A DNA stretch of 64,000 bases from Flavobacterium tegetincola DSM 22377 (GCF_000425485.1 NZ_KE384384.1:248001-312000); one strand, 5' to 3'; shown: positions 6,657 to 16,060, numbered from the stretch's first letter. Notes: generated by a model from the sequence alone, not told the origin. Numbers and translations are program-made.

Positions 6657-9600
6657 ATGCCGAATACCAATACTTATTTTTTGCAAGGTGGTGGCGAAAT
6701 GGGTGCATTGATCAGAGCAAAAGATTGGAGTACTACTCCATTGGGCGTTCCTGAAAACTGGCCTCGAACCTTACGCACCATGGTATCCGTGATGCTTAAC
6801 GCTCCCTTGGGAATGTACATTGCCTGGGGAAAAGAACACACACAAATCTATAATGATGGGTACCGCCCCCTTTTAGGCACCACCACACATTCTGAACATT
6901 TGGGTACAGGTGCTGCACCTTCATTATACGATATTGGGAATAGCATCGAGTCACTTTTTGATGGTATTATGAACGGTGGACCTGCTGGTTTTCAAAATTT
7001 AATTCTTCCAATCAACAGAAATGGCACTTTAGAAGCTAGTTATTTTGAAATTGCTTATAGTCCGATTCCATTGGAAAATGGCGCAGTGGGTGGCGTTTTA
7101 ATTACTGTAATTGAAACTACAAGTAAGAAGGAAGTCGCCGACCAACTCAAAGCCAGTGAAGAACGCTTTAAAACCTTGGCCGATAATATTCCAAATTTGG
7201 CATGGATGACCACAAAAGAGGGCGCTCTGTATTGGTACAACCAGAAATGGTATGATTATACCGGAACAACTCCCGACAAGGTTATGGGATGGGATTGGCA
7301 ACAAGTCATCCATCCTGATTATCTTCCTATCGTACTAAAAGAGTGGAAAGCGGCCTTATCATCAGGCACTTCTTTTGAACTCATCTATCCTTTATTAGGA
7401 GCCAATGGCCAATACAGATCCTTTCTTTCGCGTGCTTTACCTGTAAAAAATGAGGAAGGAGCCGTTATCGGATGGTTTGGTTCCAATACCGACATGACCC
7501 TCCAAAAAGAAACGGAGGAAGCACTGTCTGATAGCAAGATGGAATTAGAATTTGCCATTGAAGCGGCTCAATTGGGTACATTTGATTTTAACCCCTTTAC
7601 CAACGCCTTTTCGGCAAATAACAGGTTGAAAAAGTGGTTTGGACTGTCCGAGAATGAAGGTATTGATTTATCAAATGCCCTTGATATTATCGTAGAGAGT
7701 GACAAGTCAAAAGTGGCACACGCTATTACAACTGCACTTGATTTCTCCTCTGGCGGCCAGTATGATATTGAATATAGGATTATCAATCCGATCTCGAAAG
7801 AAGAAATTTCTTTGCACGCTAAGGGCAAAGCGTGGTTTACTTCCGATAAAGTGGCTTACCGTTTTAACGGAACTTTAGAGGATGTCACTGCCCAAACAAA
7901 CGCACGAAGACTTACTGCATTGAATGCGGAACTGACCAAAAATATGGTTTTGGAAGCCCCGATCGGCATTTGTGTGATCAATGCTTCAACACTACGCACC
8001 GAGAATGTAAACGACCGTTTTCTTGAAATTGTAGGCAAAACCTATGATGAAATTTATGGGAACTACTATTGGGATACTTTTGGACAAACTAAGATTATTT
8101 ATGAGAAAGAACTTCAAAAAGTCATTGAAACGGAACTCCCTTTTCACCTTAATGAAGTAGAAGTTTTATTGCACCGGCATGGAACACTAGAGCCTCTGTT
8201 CATCACTTTTGTCTATGCTCCTTTAAAAAATGAGGAAGGAACGGTGGTAAAAGTAGCCGTTTGGGTGATCGATCATACCCAACAGGTGCTTGCTCGAAAT
8301 AAAATTACAGAAAGCGAGGAGAATTTAAAACTTATGATTTTACAGGCTCCCATTTCTATTTCTATTTTGCGTGGTGCGGCTTATAGGGTTGAAATTGCCA
8401 ACAAAAATGTATTGGCCCTTTGGGGTCGAACAGAAGAAGAGGTACTTCATAAATCCATTTTTGAGTCCATGCCTGAGTTGCAGACGCAAGGGATAAAAGA
8501 ATTGTTAGATGAAGTGGTCGCTACTGGCACGCGTTTTTCTACCAATGAACTTGCGATAGCCTTTATTAAAAATGGCGTTTCGGAAACCGTTTATGTCAAC
8601 TTTTCTTATGAACCCTTGTATGATGCGAAGGACAAAATTACAGGGATCATGGTCATCGGATTTGACGTTAGTGCCCAAGTATATGCCCGACAAAAAGCCG
8701 AAGAAAGCGAAGAAAGCATTCGTGCCTTAGTGGAAAGCGCCCCTTTTCCAATTGGCGTGTATAAAGGCAAGGAGATGGAAATAACTTTGGCCAATCAATC
8801 CATTATGGATGCGTGGGGCAAGGGAAATGAAGTGGTGGGCAAACGCTATACGGACGTCTTACCGGAATTAAAAGAACAAAAGATTTTTAAGCAAATTCAG
8901 GACGTTTTTCGCACCGGCATACCCTTTCATGCGATCAACCAACGGGTGGATCTCGAACACAATTCGATTTTAAAATCCCATTATTTCAACTATAGTTTCA
9001 CCCCTTTGTTTGATGCAGCAGGCGCCATCTACGGCGTAATGAATACTGCAGCTGATATTACCGAATTGCATCAAGCGCAACAAAAAATAGAAGAAAGTGA
9101 GAAGCGATTTCGCAACTCAGTATATCAAGCCCCACTTGGCATCGCCATTTTCCGAGGAACGGATTTTATCACTGAAATTGCCAACAATAACTATCTTGCT
9201 TTAGTGGATAAAACGACCGAAACGCTAATTGGTATTCCCCTTTTTGAAGCCTTACCCGAGGTCAAAGATTTGGTGGAACCTCTTTTCAATGCTATCCTAA
9301 AAACAGGAGAACCCTTTCACTCAAATGAATTGCCTGCTAATTTAAAACGAAACGGAAAAGTCGAGCTTACCTATTTCAACCTCGTTTATCACCCGTTATT
9401 TGAAGAAAACGGTACAATTTCCGGAATTATGGTGGTGGCTACAGAAGTAACCAACACGGTAAAAGCAAAACATTTATTACAACAAAGTGAAGCCCATTTT
9501 CGCAATATGGTGATGCAATCGCCCATCCCGATGACTATTTTAAGGGGAACGGATTACATTATTGAATCTGCTAACAACGTAATGTTGCACGACATTTGGC

Positions 9601-11402
9601 GCAAAAAGCGAGAAGACGTCATTGGACGTCCTATTCTGGAGCTCTTTCCAGAATTAAAAGAACAAAAGTATGCTGCCTTGCTCCACTCTGTTTATAATTC
9701 GGGTACCACACATAGTGAGAAAGAATCGTTAGCCCTCATAGCAGCTGAAGACGGAACCAAAGAATTTTACTTGGATTTTGAGTATGCACCCTTGTTTGAA
9801 ACTGATGGGATTATTAGTGGCATCATGATCACGGTCAACGATGTTACCGACAAAGTTACCGCACGTAAAAAAGTTGAAAACACGGAAGAACGTCTGCGAC
9901 TGGCCACCGAAGCAACGGGAATTGCCACTTGGGATTTGGATTTAGTGCATCAAACCATCATCCACTCGCCAAGCCTTGCAGAGTTGTTTGGATACGATGC
10001 ATCAGCGGTATTGTGCCATAAAATAATCAGCGCTCAAGTGCATCCTGAAGATTTGCCCCTTGTACTCAATGCCAGAAAATCAGCCAAAGAAAAAGGAATT
10101 TACAGCTACGAAGCCCGAATCATAAAAACAGACGGAAGCATTATATGGATCAGAACGCAGGGGAAAGTATATTTTAATGCCGAAAATGAACCCTATAAAA
10201 TAATTGGAACGTCTAGAGACATCAATGACGAAAGGAATTTCCAGCACGTTTTAATGGAAAGCGAAGCCAAATTTAGGTTGTTGGCCGATTCCATACCGCA
10301 ACATATCTGGACCGCAGATCCTCAAGGAAATATTATCTATTTCAATCAATTTGTTTTTGCCTATTCTGGTTTGACTTTAGAAGCGCTGCTACAAGACGGA
10401 TGGATGCAAATTGTACACCCAGATGATCGTGTTGAAAATGAAACGCTTTGGCTTGCATCCATTGCAACCGGAAAAGACTTTTTATACGAACACCGTTTTA
10501 GAAGAAAAGACGGGACGTACCGTTGGCAGTTGAGTCGAGCAGTTCCACAACGGGATGAAAGTGGTACAATTACCCGATGGGTGGGAACCAGTACAGATGT
10601 TCAAGATCAAAAAATGTTTACCTATGAACTTGAAAAACAGGTCACAGAACGAACAAGCGAAATCAATCAGAAAAACAATGCTCTAGAAAAAATGAACAAG
10701 GAGCTGCAATCCTTTGCCTATATATCAAGCCACGATTTGCAAGAACCATTGCGTAAAATTCAGATTTTTGCCTCTCAAATTAAATCTAAGGAAGCTGCTA
10801 ACTTGTCTGTCAGCGGGTTTGAGAAATTTGAAAGAATACAAAATGCAGCACATCGCATGCAGACCTTGATCCAAGATTTATTGGTTTATTCGCGTTCTAG
10901 CTTTCAAGAACGAATTTTAGAACACACAACTCTTGACGCAATAATTTCAGAAGTACGTGAAGATTTAAGCGAAGAAATCATTCTAAAACAGGCCACCTTA
11001 CAAGTAGTTCATTCGTGTGAACTGCACGTAATTACCTTACAGTTTAGGCAAGTTATTTTCAATTTGATCAGCAACTCCTTGAAATTTACAAGAGAAAAAG
11101 TGCTTCCAATAATCATTGTGAACGCTGAAGTAGGCAACGGCTCCGATTTTGACCACCAAATTTTAGCGCCAGACCAACGGTATTGTCGAATTTCCATCAA
11201 GGACAACGGCATCGGTTTTTCCCAAGACTACAAGGAGAAAATATTTGAAGTATTTCAACGCCTGCATGCCAAAGAACAATTTGCCGGAACCGGAATCGGT
11301 CTTGCAATCGTCAAAAAAATCATCGACAATCACAAGGGCTTCATCACCGCATCCGGCGTACCTGATCAGGGTGCCCTTTTTGATATTTATATCCCAGCCT
11401 AA
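6657..11402 (+). CDS. Soluble multi-PAS sensor histidine kinase
   Basis: The 1581-residue protein has about ten PAS or PAS-like modules. One lies in the first 150 residues, and further modules begin near 165, 285, 420, 545, 680, 810, 940, 1075 and 1200, each introduced by a repeated EESEExF-type helix. A HisKA domain follows with the phospho-accepting H1359 in SSHDLQEPLRK. The HATPase domain has its N box around N1473 (ISNSLKF), DNGIGF, and GTGIGLA at 1544-1550. No membrane span or signal is visible, so it should sense cytoplasmic cues. There is no receiver domain of its own. Its likely partner is the receiver protein encoded immediately upstream. Confidence 0.92.
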   Translation: MPNTNTYFLQGGGEMGALIRAKDWSTTPLGVPENWPRTLRTMVSVMLNAPLGMYIAWGKEHTQIYNDGYRPLLGTTTHSEHLGTGAAPSLYDIGNSIESLFDGIMNGGPAGFQNLILPINRNGTLEASYFEIAYSPIPLENGAVGGVLITVIETTSKKEVADQLKASEERFKTLADNIPNLAWMTTKEGALYWYNQKWYDYTGTTPDKVMGWDWQQVIHPDYLPIVLKEWKAALSSGTSFELIYPLLGANGQYRSFLSRALPVKNEEGAVIGWFGSNTDMTLQKETEEALSDSKMELEFAIEAAQLGTFDFNPFTNAFSANNRLKKWFGLSENEGIDLSNALDIIVESDKSKVAHAITTALDFSSGGQYDIEYRIINPISKEEISLHAKGKAWFTSDKVAYRFNGTLEDVTAQTNARRLTALNAELTKNMVLEAPIGICVINASTLRTENVNDRFLEIVGKTYDEIYGNYYWDTFGQTKIIYEKELQKVIETELPFHLNEVEVLLHRHGTLEPLFITFVYAPLKNEEGTVVKVAVWVIDHTQQVLARNKITESEENLKLMILQAPISISILRGAAYRVEIANKNVLALWGRTEEEVLHKSIFESMPELQTQGIKELLDEVVATGTRFSTNELAIAFIKNGVSETVYVNFSYEPLYDAKDKITGIMVIGFDVSAQVYARQKAEESEESIRALVESAPFPIGVYKGKEMEITLANQSIMDAWGKGNEVVGKRYTDVLPELKEQKIFKQIQDVFRTGIPFHAINQRVDLEHNSILKSHYFNYSFTPLFDAAGAIYGVMNTAADITELHQAQQKIEESEKRFRNSVYQAPLGIAIFRGTDFITEIANNNYLALVDKTTETLIGIPLFEALPEVKDLVEPLFNAILKTGEPFHSNELPANLKRNGKVELTYFNLVYHPLFEENGTISGIMVVATEVTNTVKAKHLLQQSEAHFRNMVMQSPIPMTILRGTDYIIESANNVMLHDIWRKKREDVIGRPILELFPELKEQKYAALLHSVYNSGTTHSEKESLALIAAEDGTKEFYLDFEYAPLFETDGIISGIMITVNDVTDKVTARKKVENTEERLRLATEATGIATWDLDLVHQTIIHSPSLAELFGYDASAVLCHKIISAQVHPEDLPLVLNARKSAKEKGIYSYEARIIKTDGSIIWIRTQGKVYFNAENEPYKIIGTSRDINDERNFQHVLMESEAKFRLLADSIPQHIWTADPQGNIIYFNQFVFAYSGLTLEALLQDGWMQIVHPDDRVENETLWLASIATGKDFLYEHRFRRKDGTYRWQLSRAVPQRDESGTITRWVGTSTDVQDQKMFTYELEKQVTERTSEINQKNNALEKMNKELQSFAYISSHDLQEPLRKIQIFASQIKSKEAANLSVSGFEKFERIQNAAHRMQTLIQDLLVYSRSSFQERILEHTTLDAIISEVREDLSEEIILKQATLQVVHSCELHVITLQFRQVIFNLISNSLKFTREKVLPIIIVNAEVGNGSDFDHQILAPDQRYCRISIKDNGIGFSQDYKEKIFEVFQRLHAKEQFAGTGIGLAIVKKIIDNHKGFITASGVPDQGALFDIYIPA

Positions 11403-11966
11403 ATGGATTGCACCTACTCATTGGCAGCCCCTTCATCGCACTTTTGAAAAAAAGTTGACGTGGCTTGAAAAAGTGATTCGCTCTGCGAATGTCTGTGACT
11501 TCGCAGCATTTGTTCTTACATAAAAAATAATTTTCATTATTTACAATCATCGCGTTACTGCTCTGCGAATGTCTGTGACTTCGCAGCACTTGATACACTT
11601 TTGAAAATAATTTGTCTTTTATTCTAAATTATATGTTGAGGTAAATCGTAATAGACTCCTGCGGAGTGACAAAGAAGTAGTACATCTCCGCTCTGCGAAT
11701 GTCTGTGACTTCGCAGCGTTGTATTTGACTTACGGTATTGTCTGTTTTATCGAGCACTGTAAAAATAGCTTTCTTTTTTTAATGTTTTGTTAGCAATCCA
11801 GCTCTTTTGAGATGAATGCTGCGAAGTTGGAGACCTTCGCAGAGTGGGGGAGCGGGGGTAATTTAATCAACACGACAAGTTTTTTTTAATGTTAAAGGTT
11901 TGTGTTGGTAGGCACGGATTGCAAATCCGCGTTATCGGGTTGCAACCACGCTATCGGGAAAATTTT
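11403..11966 (+). repeat. Intergenic cluster of CTGCGAA hairpin repeats
   Basis: No gene is supported. Three near-identical copies of GCTCTGCGAA-N10-TTCGCAGC lie at 11480-11507, 11560-11587 and 11690-11717. One inverted copy lies at 11818-11846. Each copy forms a 7-bp stem (CTGCGAA/TTCGCAG) with a ten-base loop. Between the second and third copies is a different hairpin, ACTCCTGCGGAGT (11655-11667). The same two hairpins with the same linker recur at 14521-15025. A short stretch near 11905-11950 (GGATTGCAAATCCGCG...) looks like another dispersed repeat fragment. Confidence 0.75.
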
Positions 11967-12650
11967 CTATGAAATTCTGGTAGTCGCTATAGCTTTGACC
12001 CATTTTTTATTTGTGCATTTTGAACATTTTATCATGTCGAATGCCTCTAAATGTTCAACATATCCACAGTTGCTGCATGCATAAGTTCCTGGCTCCACTG
12101 TCTGCTCTACTTTTCTATTGTAAAGTTCGGGCCATATTGGCAGCCCCTCTTTTACAGCACTGTCTGGATAGAAAAGTACACTTATTTCACCATTGGTTTC
12201 CAAAACTGCTTCTTTCACCTGCCCTAAATGTTCAATGCCTTGAGCTCTCAGTTCCGCAAAAAATTCGTCTGAGGCAAATTCATGATAGTCTTTCGATGTA
12301 GAGGTATTTACTCCTTCCTTGACTATATAGGTGGTCTTGCCTTCAAATACTTCCTCAAACCGCTCTGAGCGTGTGATTACAAAGACTATCCCTCTATATA
12401 TGCCTAAAATAATGGTAAAGATTAAAATTGGCGGCAGTAGCCCAACTTCCTTATACAACATTGGATCACCTGCCGAAGATCCCAGCGCTATTACCATTAC
12501 CATCTCAAAAATTGACAACTGTTTTACCCCTCTTTTTCCAGTTAATCGTAGCATAACTATTAAAAAAAGAAAAACAATACACGTTCGCAGTAACACTTCC
12601 CATAAGAAACTGAAGTCTTCTTCACCCATTATTAATTGTTTCCAATCCAT
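11967..12650 (-). CDS. DUF421 (YetF-like) membrane protein with C-terminal zinc ribbon
   Basis: The 227 residues include three membrane segments within about 15-105 (LLRTCIVFLFLIVMLRL, FEMVMVIALGSSAG, LPPILIFTIILGIYRGIVFV). A soluble DUF421 domain with the usual FFAELRAQGIEHLGQVKEAV and NGEISVLFY follows. The final 35 residues add a CSNCGY...CSKC motif, a probable zinc ribbon. DUF421 proteins are inner-membrane proteins without a settled role. The zinc-binding tail is additional to the minimal family architecture. The gene is monocistronic on the minus strand. Confidence 0.85.
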   Translation of the reverse strand: MDWKQLIMGEEDFSFLWEVLLRTCIVFLFLIVMLRLTGKRGVKQLSIFEMVMVIALGSSAGDPMLYKEVGLLPPILIFTIILGIYRGIVFVITRSERFEEVFEGKTTYIVKEGVNTSTSKDYHEFASDEFFAELRAQGIEHLGQVKEAVLETNGEISVLFYPDSAVKEGLPIWPELYNRKVEQTVEPGTYACSNCGYVEHLEAFDMIKCSKCTNKKWVKAIATTRIS

Positions 12651-12774
12651 TCTATTTACATTTTAATTATTGATATCTAGCGTATAACTGGTAACAGTTA
12701 ATGCGTCCTATTCCAAGTTGGTTCCATTCTCTAAATAAAATGTACGCACAACTTACTTGTATTCCTGTATAGGA

Positions 12775-12852
12775 TTAATTCTTTTTAAGATCGTCAACTA
12801 CTCCTTCTAAAAATCCTGCTGCTCCTGCTGCTGAACCATAAGATGTGTACAC
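12775..12852 (-). pseudogene. Possible remnant: 25-codon Gly/Ala-rich C-terminal fragment
   Basis: From GTG at 12852 the minus strand reads 25 codons ending TAA, including GSAAGAAGFLEGVVDDLKKN. This looks like the C-terminus of a protein. A stop codon lies directly upstream in frame, and another frame is open upstream, so it may be a frameshifted or truncated leftover of a small stress-type protein. It is short enough to be chance. Confidence 0.3.
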
Positions 12853-12931
12853 TTAGCTTTAGTCGCTTTGGTATAATTTAAAATCAGTTGGGTATTAATT
12901 TCTCTTATTTGCAAAATTGCACCTATATATA

Positions 12932-12989
12932 AGCCACAGCCAAAAAGATGATGAAGCTACTTGCGTCTCCCTCTTTTTTAACTGTGGCT
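12932..12989. terminator. Long two-part hairpin, possible terminator of the stress gene
   Basis: AGCCACAG (12932-12939) pairs with CTGTGGCT (12982-12989). Inside it, AAAAAGA (12942-12948) pairs with TCTTTTT (12972-12978). It lies about 95 bases after the minus-strand stress gene. It lacks a clear U-run on that strand, so a structured RNA or decayed element is equally possible. Confidence 0.35.
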
Positions 12990-13085
12990 ATTTAAATTAC
13001 TATTAAGTTCAGTACTTTACGTTTGTTGACAAGTCAAGTGGCGCCTGTACTCCAATTACCTATATTTAAAGACAGTACGCGATAA

Positions 13086-13628
13086 TTAACGATAAATATC
13101 TCGGCCCTCGTTGGCTCTCCAATTGTCTTCAAAATAAGCAGCATCTTCCTCATTTCTAGGGTGAACCCCTAAAACTACATGCCCGTCTTTGATGCCCTTT
13201 TCGTAAATTTTGGCTCGGTCTTCGGGAATACCTGAACCTACAAGTGCACCAATGATTCCACCTGCAATTCCACCCGCACCCGCACCGGCTAGTCCCGCGG
13301 CTAATGGACCTGCTACAATAATACCCAGACCCGGAATTACGATACTAGTTCCGATCGCAGCGATGACACCGACAATTGCACCAAGTGTTCCTCCGATAGC
13401 GGAGCCAGTACCTGCCGTTTCAGCCGCTTTTGTCCCTAAGTCCGAATGGTCGTTTTTATCCGAATAGTATTTTTCTCTTGTATCATCGGACATTAGCAAA
13501 TTGATATCATCATTCGTGTAGCCACGTTCCGATAAAGTACTGTATGCTCTTTCTGTACGATCTCGATCAGCAAACATCCCTGTTAACATGGGTCTACTTT
13601 TACTTTCTGTGTTGTGTGCATTTTCCAT
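13086..13628 (-). CDS. General stress protein (YflT/GSM17M-like) with glycine zipper
   Basis: In this 180-residue protein, residues 14-60 (MLTGMFADRDRTERAYSTL...GYTNDDINLLM) match the heat-induced/general stress domain that begins many YflT-type proteins. Residues about 72-132 form a Gly/Ala-rich, membrane-active glycine-zipper stretch (GGTLGAIVGVIAA, AGAGAGGIAGGIIGALVG). The C-terminus repeats the theme GHVVLGVHPRNEEDAAY. It is probably a membrane-associated stress protein. A TAnnTTTG box sits just upstream. The family is recognisable; the molecular role is unknown. Confidence 0.8.
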   Translation of the reverse strand: MENAHNTESKSRPMLTGMFADRDRTERAYSTLSERGYTNDDINLLMSDDTREKYYSDKNDHSDLGTKAAETAGTGSAIGGTLGAIVGVIAAIGTSIVIPGLGIIVAGPLAAGLAGAGAGGIAGGIIGALVGSGIPEDRAKIYEKGIKDGHVVLGVHPRNEEDAAYFEDNWRANEGRDIYR

Positions 13629-13657
13629 AGTTGTTTTTTTTAAAATTGATAGTATGT

Positions 13658-13665
13658 CAAATTTA
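13658..13665 (-). promoter_or_regulatory. TAnnTTTG -7 element upstream of the stress gene
   Basis: TAAATTTG on the minus strand gives a predicted leader of about 22 bases. A TTG lies 27 bases further upstream, which is wider than usual. Confidence 0.45.
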
Positions 13666-13927
13666 TTACTCCTTTATGTAAAAACTTTTATACAATTATA
13701 AACGCTTTTTATATTATTTAAGATCATTTACTTTATACCGACTTCAATCGTTTTAAATTGTCAGAAAATTTATATAATTTTAAACTATCTAAGAATATCA
13801 AAATATCATCGGGGATACTCTGCAAATTACGAATGGTGATGCTATAAAGTAATACGCTTGTACATTCCCTTTTTCTTTTTGTATTAATTTTACTAAACAT
13901 AAATATAAAATTTTAAAAGTTCTTGTT

Positions 13928-14365
13928 ATGCATTTATTCTATCGTCTTTTAATTTGTGCTTTTTTTGCCATGGTCACGATGACTGCTTTTAGTTACATCA
14001 TTTCAGCTACTTTTAGAGCTCTATATAAGGAACCTGTTTTGCTGACCTATTTTCTAGATGAACTCCAGTTAAAAGTTTCAGAACGCTTGAAAAGCATTCT
14101 CGCATGGATTCTTCATTATTGTATCGGTTTGGGTTTTGTGGTTTGCTATCACTTGCTTTGGACGTATCAACTGCCTTTTATTCGTTGGGAATCTGGTTTA
14201 CTACTAGGAGCGATAAGCGGTATAATTGGAATCTTAGGATGGGTCTTCATTTTCAGATATACACATCATAAACCTAAAATAGATTTTATCGGTTATTATT
14301 TGCAACTCCTAGCAGCACACATCATTTTTGGTTTAACCGCCTATGCGTGTTATGTCTATTTATGA
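13928..14365 (+). CDS. Uncharacterised four-span membrane protein
   Basis: The 145-residue protein is hydrophobic throughout. It has four predicted membrane segments, at about residues 5-27, 57-80, 89-111 and 124-144. No family is recognised with confidence. It stands alone between the stress gene (opposite strand) and a repeat-filled intergenic region. The upstream 300 bases are very AT-rich. Function unknown. Confidence 0.7.
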   Translation: MHLFYRLLICAFFAMVTMTAFSYIISATFRALYKEPVLLTYFLDELQLKVSERLKSILAWILHYCIGLGFVVCYHLLWTYQLPFIRWESGLLLGAISGIIGILGWVFIFRYTHHKPKIDFIGYYLQLLAAHIIFGLTAYACYVYL

Positions 14366-15154
14366 TGGTACCGGTTTTCAGCTGAAGGTTTATAGTGGTA
14401 GATTCGGGAGGTTGATTTCGGTGCTGAGAAATTGGAAGTTAGGCATTGGAAGTTAGGCATTGGAAGAAGGATGTTGAAGTTGGACGCGGTAGTGTGGAAA
14501 AGCATTTCTTTAGTGCAGCCCCGCTATGCGAAGGTATGTGACTTCGCAGCACTTTACATACTTTCAAAAAAGAATTTGCCTTTATTCCAGATTATAAGTT
14601 GAGCCACATTGTAATAGACTCCTACGGAGTGACAAAGAAGTAGTACAACTCCGCTGTTCGAATGTCTGCGACTTCGCAGCATTTGCTCTTACATAAAAAA
14701 TAATTTTCATTATGCACAACCATCGCGCTACTGCTCTGCAAATGTATTCGACTTCGCAGCACTTTATACACTTTTGAAAATAATTTGTCTTTTATTCTAG
14801 ATGATTTGTTGAGCCACATCGTGATAGACTCCTACGGAGTGACAAAGAAGTGGCACATTGCGCTACTGCTCTGCGAATGTCTGTGACTTCGCAGCACAAG
14901 ATATACTTTTGAAAATAATTTGTCTTTTATTCTAAATTAAATGTTGAGCCACATCGTAATAGACTCCTACGGAGTGACAAAGAAGTAGTACATCTCCGCT
15001 CTGTGAATGTCTGTGAGTTCGCAGCATTTTTTCTTACGTAAAAACTAATTTTCATTATTAACGATCCCTGCACTATATTAGATGTAGAATGGTGGTACAG
15101 TGACAGACTCCGCCTTTACTTGGCCAGTTCGCTACCGATTTAAAAGAAGGTAAT
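14366..15154 (+). repeat. Large intergenic cluster of two interleaved hairpin repeats
   Basis: No gene is supported. CTGCGAA-type hairpins lie at 14521-14550, 14651-14680, 14731-14760, 14868-14895 and 14998-15025. A second hairpin, ACTCCTACGGAGT, lies at 14618-14630, 14828-14840 and 14963-14975. They are joined by conserved linkers: TTTGAAAATAATTTGTCTTT, then TTGAGCCACATC before the second hairpin and GACAAAGAAGTAGTAC after it. The block reads as a partly tandem composite repeat of roughly 125-210 bases. A 14-base tandem (ATTGGAAGTTAGGC, 14431-14458) lies upstream. Confidence 0.78.
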
Positions 15155-15748
15155 TTAAGTAGGCCACTGGTCTTTTATAAAATTATCCACATCAAATTTG
15201 ATTGGAATAAAAGTATGCATCATGATTACAAGGTCCATTCGAATGTTGCGGTTTTCTGCATACCATTTATTGATTCTGACTTTGTCCGGCCAGATGATGG
15301 TATCGTTGTACTGAAGTGGATTTTGCTGGAGTGCTAAGGTCTGCTCTTCGTTGCGGTATTTTAGAGAGGCGAGTCCGGTTACGCCGGGGCGAACCGTTAC
15401 TATGATTCTGTCGGTACCTTCTAATTTATCTGCATATCCTGAAATGTCGGGTCTTGGGCCAACGAATGACATTGTGCCGTTTAGAATGTTGAAAAGTTGT
15501 GGGAGCTCGTCTAGTTTTGATTTGCGTAAAAAGGCGCCCCATAGCGAAATCGTTTTGGTACGATCGTTTAGTGTTTTAATTTTAAAGATGGTAAACGGCT
15601 TTCCAAACTTGCCGATTCTTTTTTGCGTAAAAAGTCCTACGGATTTGGTATCTATAGAAGCCCCGACAATCAAGATTACAATTATCGTTCCAACTAATAG
15701 CAATGCGTAGAGTGCTAAAAAAAAATCAAATAAGCGTTTTATTATCAA
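15155..15748 (-). CDS. Sugar phosphate transferase, PglC-type (second copy)
   Basis: This 197-residue bacterial sugar transferase has a single N-terminal re-entrant membrane helix (residues about 8-30). The amphipathic core contains FTIFKIKTL, KLDELPQLFNIL with the catalytic Asp-Glu, and FVGPRPD. It is a monotopic phosphoglycosyl transferase that would link the first sugar phosphate to undecaprenyl phosphate. The C-terminal part (WPDKVRINKWYAENRNIRMDL) differs from that of the other PglC-like protein at 16912, so its donor may differ. It is the last gene of the main minus-strand run before the insert. Confidence 0.88.
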   Translation of the reverse strand: MIIKRLFDFFLALYALLLVGTIIVILIVGASIDTKSVGLFTQKRIGKFGKPFTIFKIKTLNDRTKTISLWGAFLRKSKLDELPQLFNILNGTMSFVGPRPDISGYADKLEGTDRIIVTVRPGVTGLASLKYRNEEQTLALQQNPLQYNDTIIWPDKVRINKWYAENRNIRMDLVIMMHTFIPIKFDVDNFIKDQWPT

Positions 15749-16060
15749 TTTTAAATTAGATGTTTAGTATGTTTTAGTGACATAATTATTACTATGGAAG
15801 AGCGTAGCACAAATAGTATTACGCTGAACATGCAAAGACAGCATTATTAGGTTCGATACAAATTTAAAATACAACAATTTTTCTTCCAGCTCATTTGAAA
15901 AGATATAACAAGAGCAGCATTTATTTGAGCATTATCCACTAAGAATTATAAAATTTTTAAATTAAGATATTATTAATTATATAATAATATAATAATTTTT
16001 CTTACATTATTATATATCCCCTTGTTCTCTTAATTGGAAATCTAATCTTGCTTAAATTAA
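15749..16060 (-). other. AT-rich spacer
   Basis: About 310 bases, with a very AT-rich core around 15950-16020 (runs of ATAATATAATAATT). No gene, promoter motif or clear terminator could be supported. Confidence 0.5.

Larger units (their letters stand above)
12651..13085 (-). other. Gene-poor stretch with a small coding remnant and a long hairpin
   Basis: It contains the possible remnant at 12775-12852 and the long inverted repeat at 12932-12989, described separately. Nothing else is recognised. Confidence 0.5.

Noticed and set aside
11902-12084. Plus-strand frame of 60 codons beginning LVGTDCKSAL
   Set aside because: This phrase is the usual translation of a dispersed intergenic repeat in Bacteroidota, and the rest is antisense to the DUF421 gene.
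14622-14819. Minus-strand frame of 65 codons within the hairpin cluster
   Set aside because: It is built from the composite repeat and a similar frame appears at 11344-11598 for the same reason.
11480-15025. CRISPR array
   Set aside because: The repeats are palindromic with irregular spacing of 52-120 bases, the spacers are themselves repeated, and there are no cas genes.
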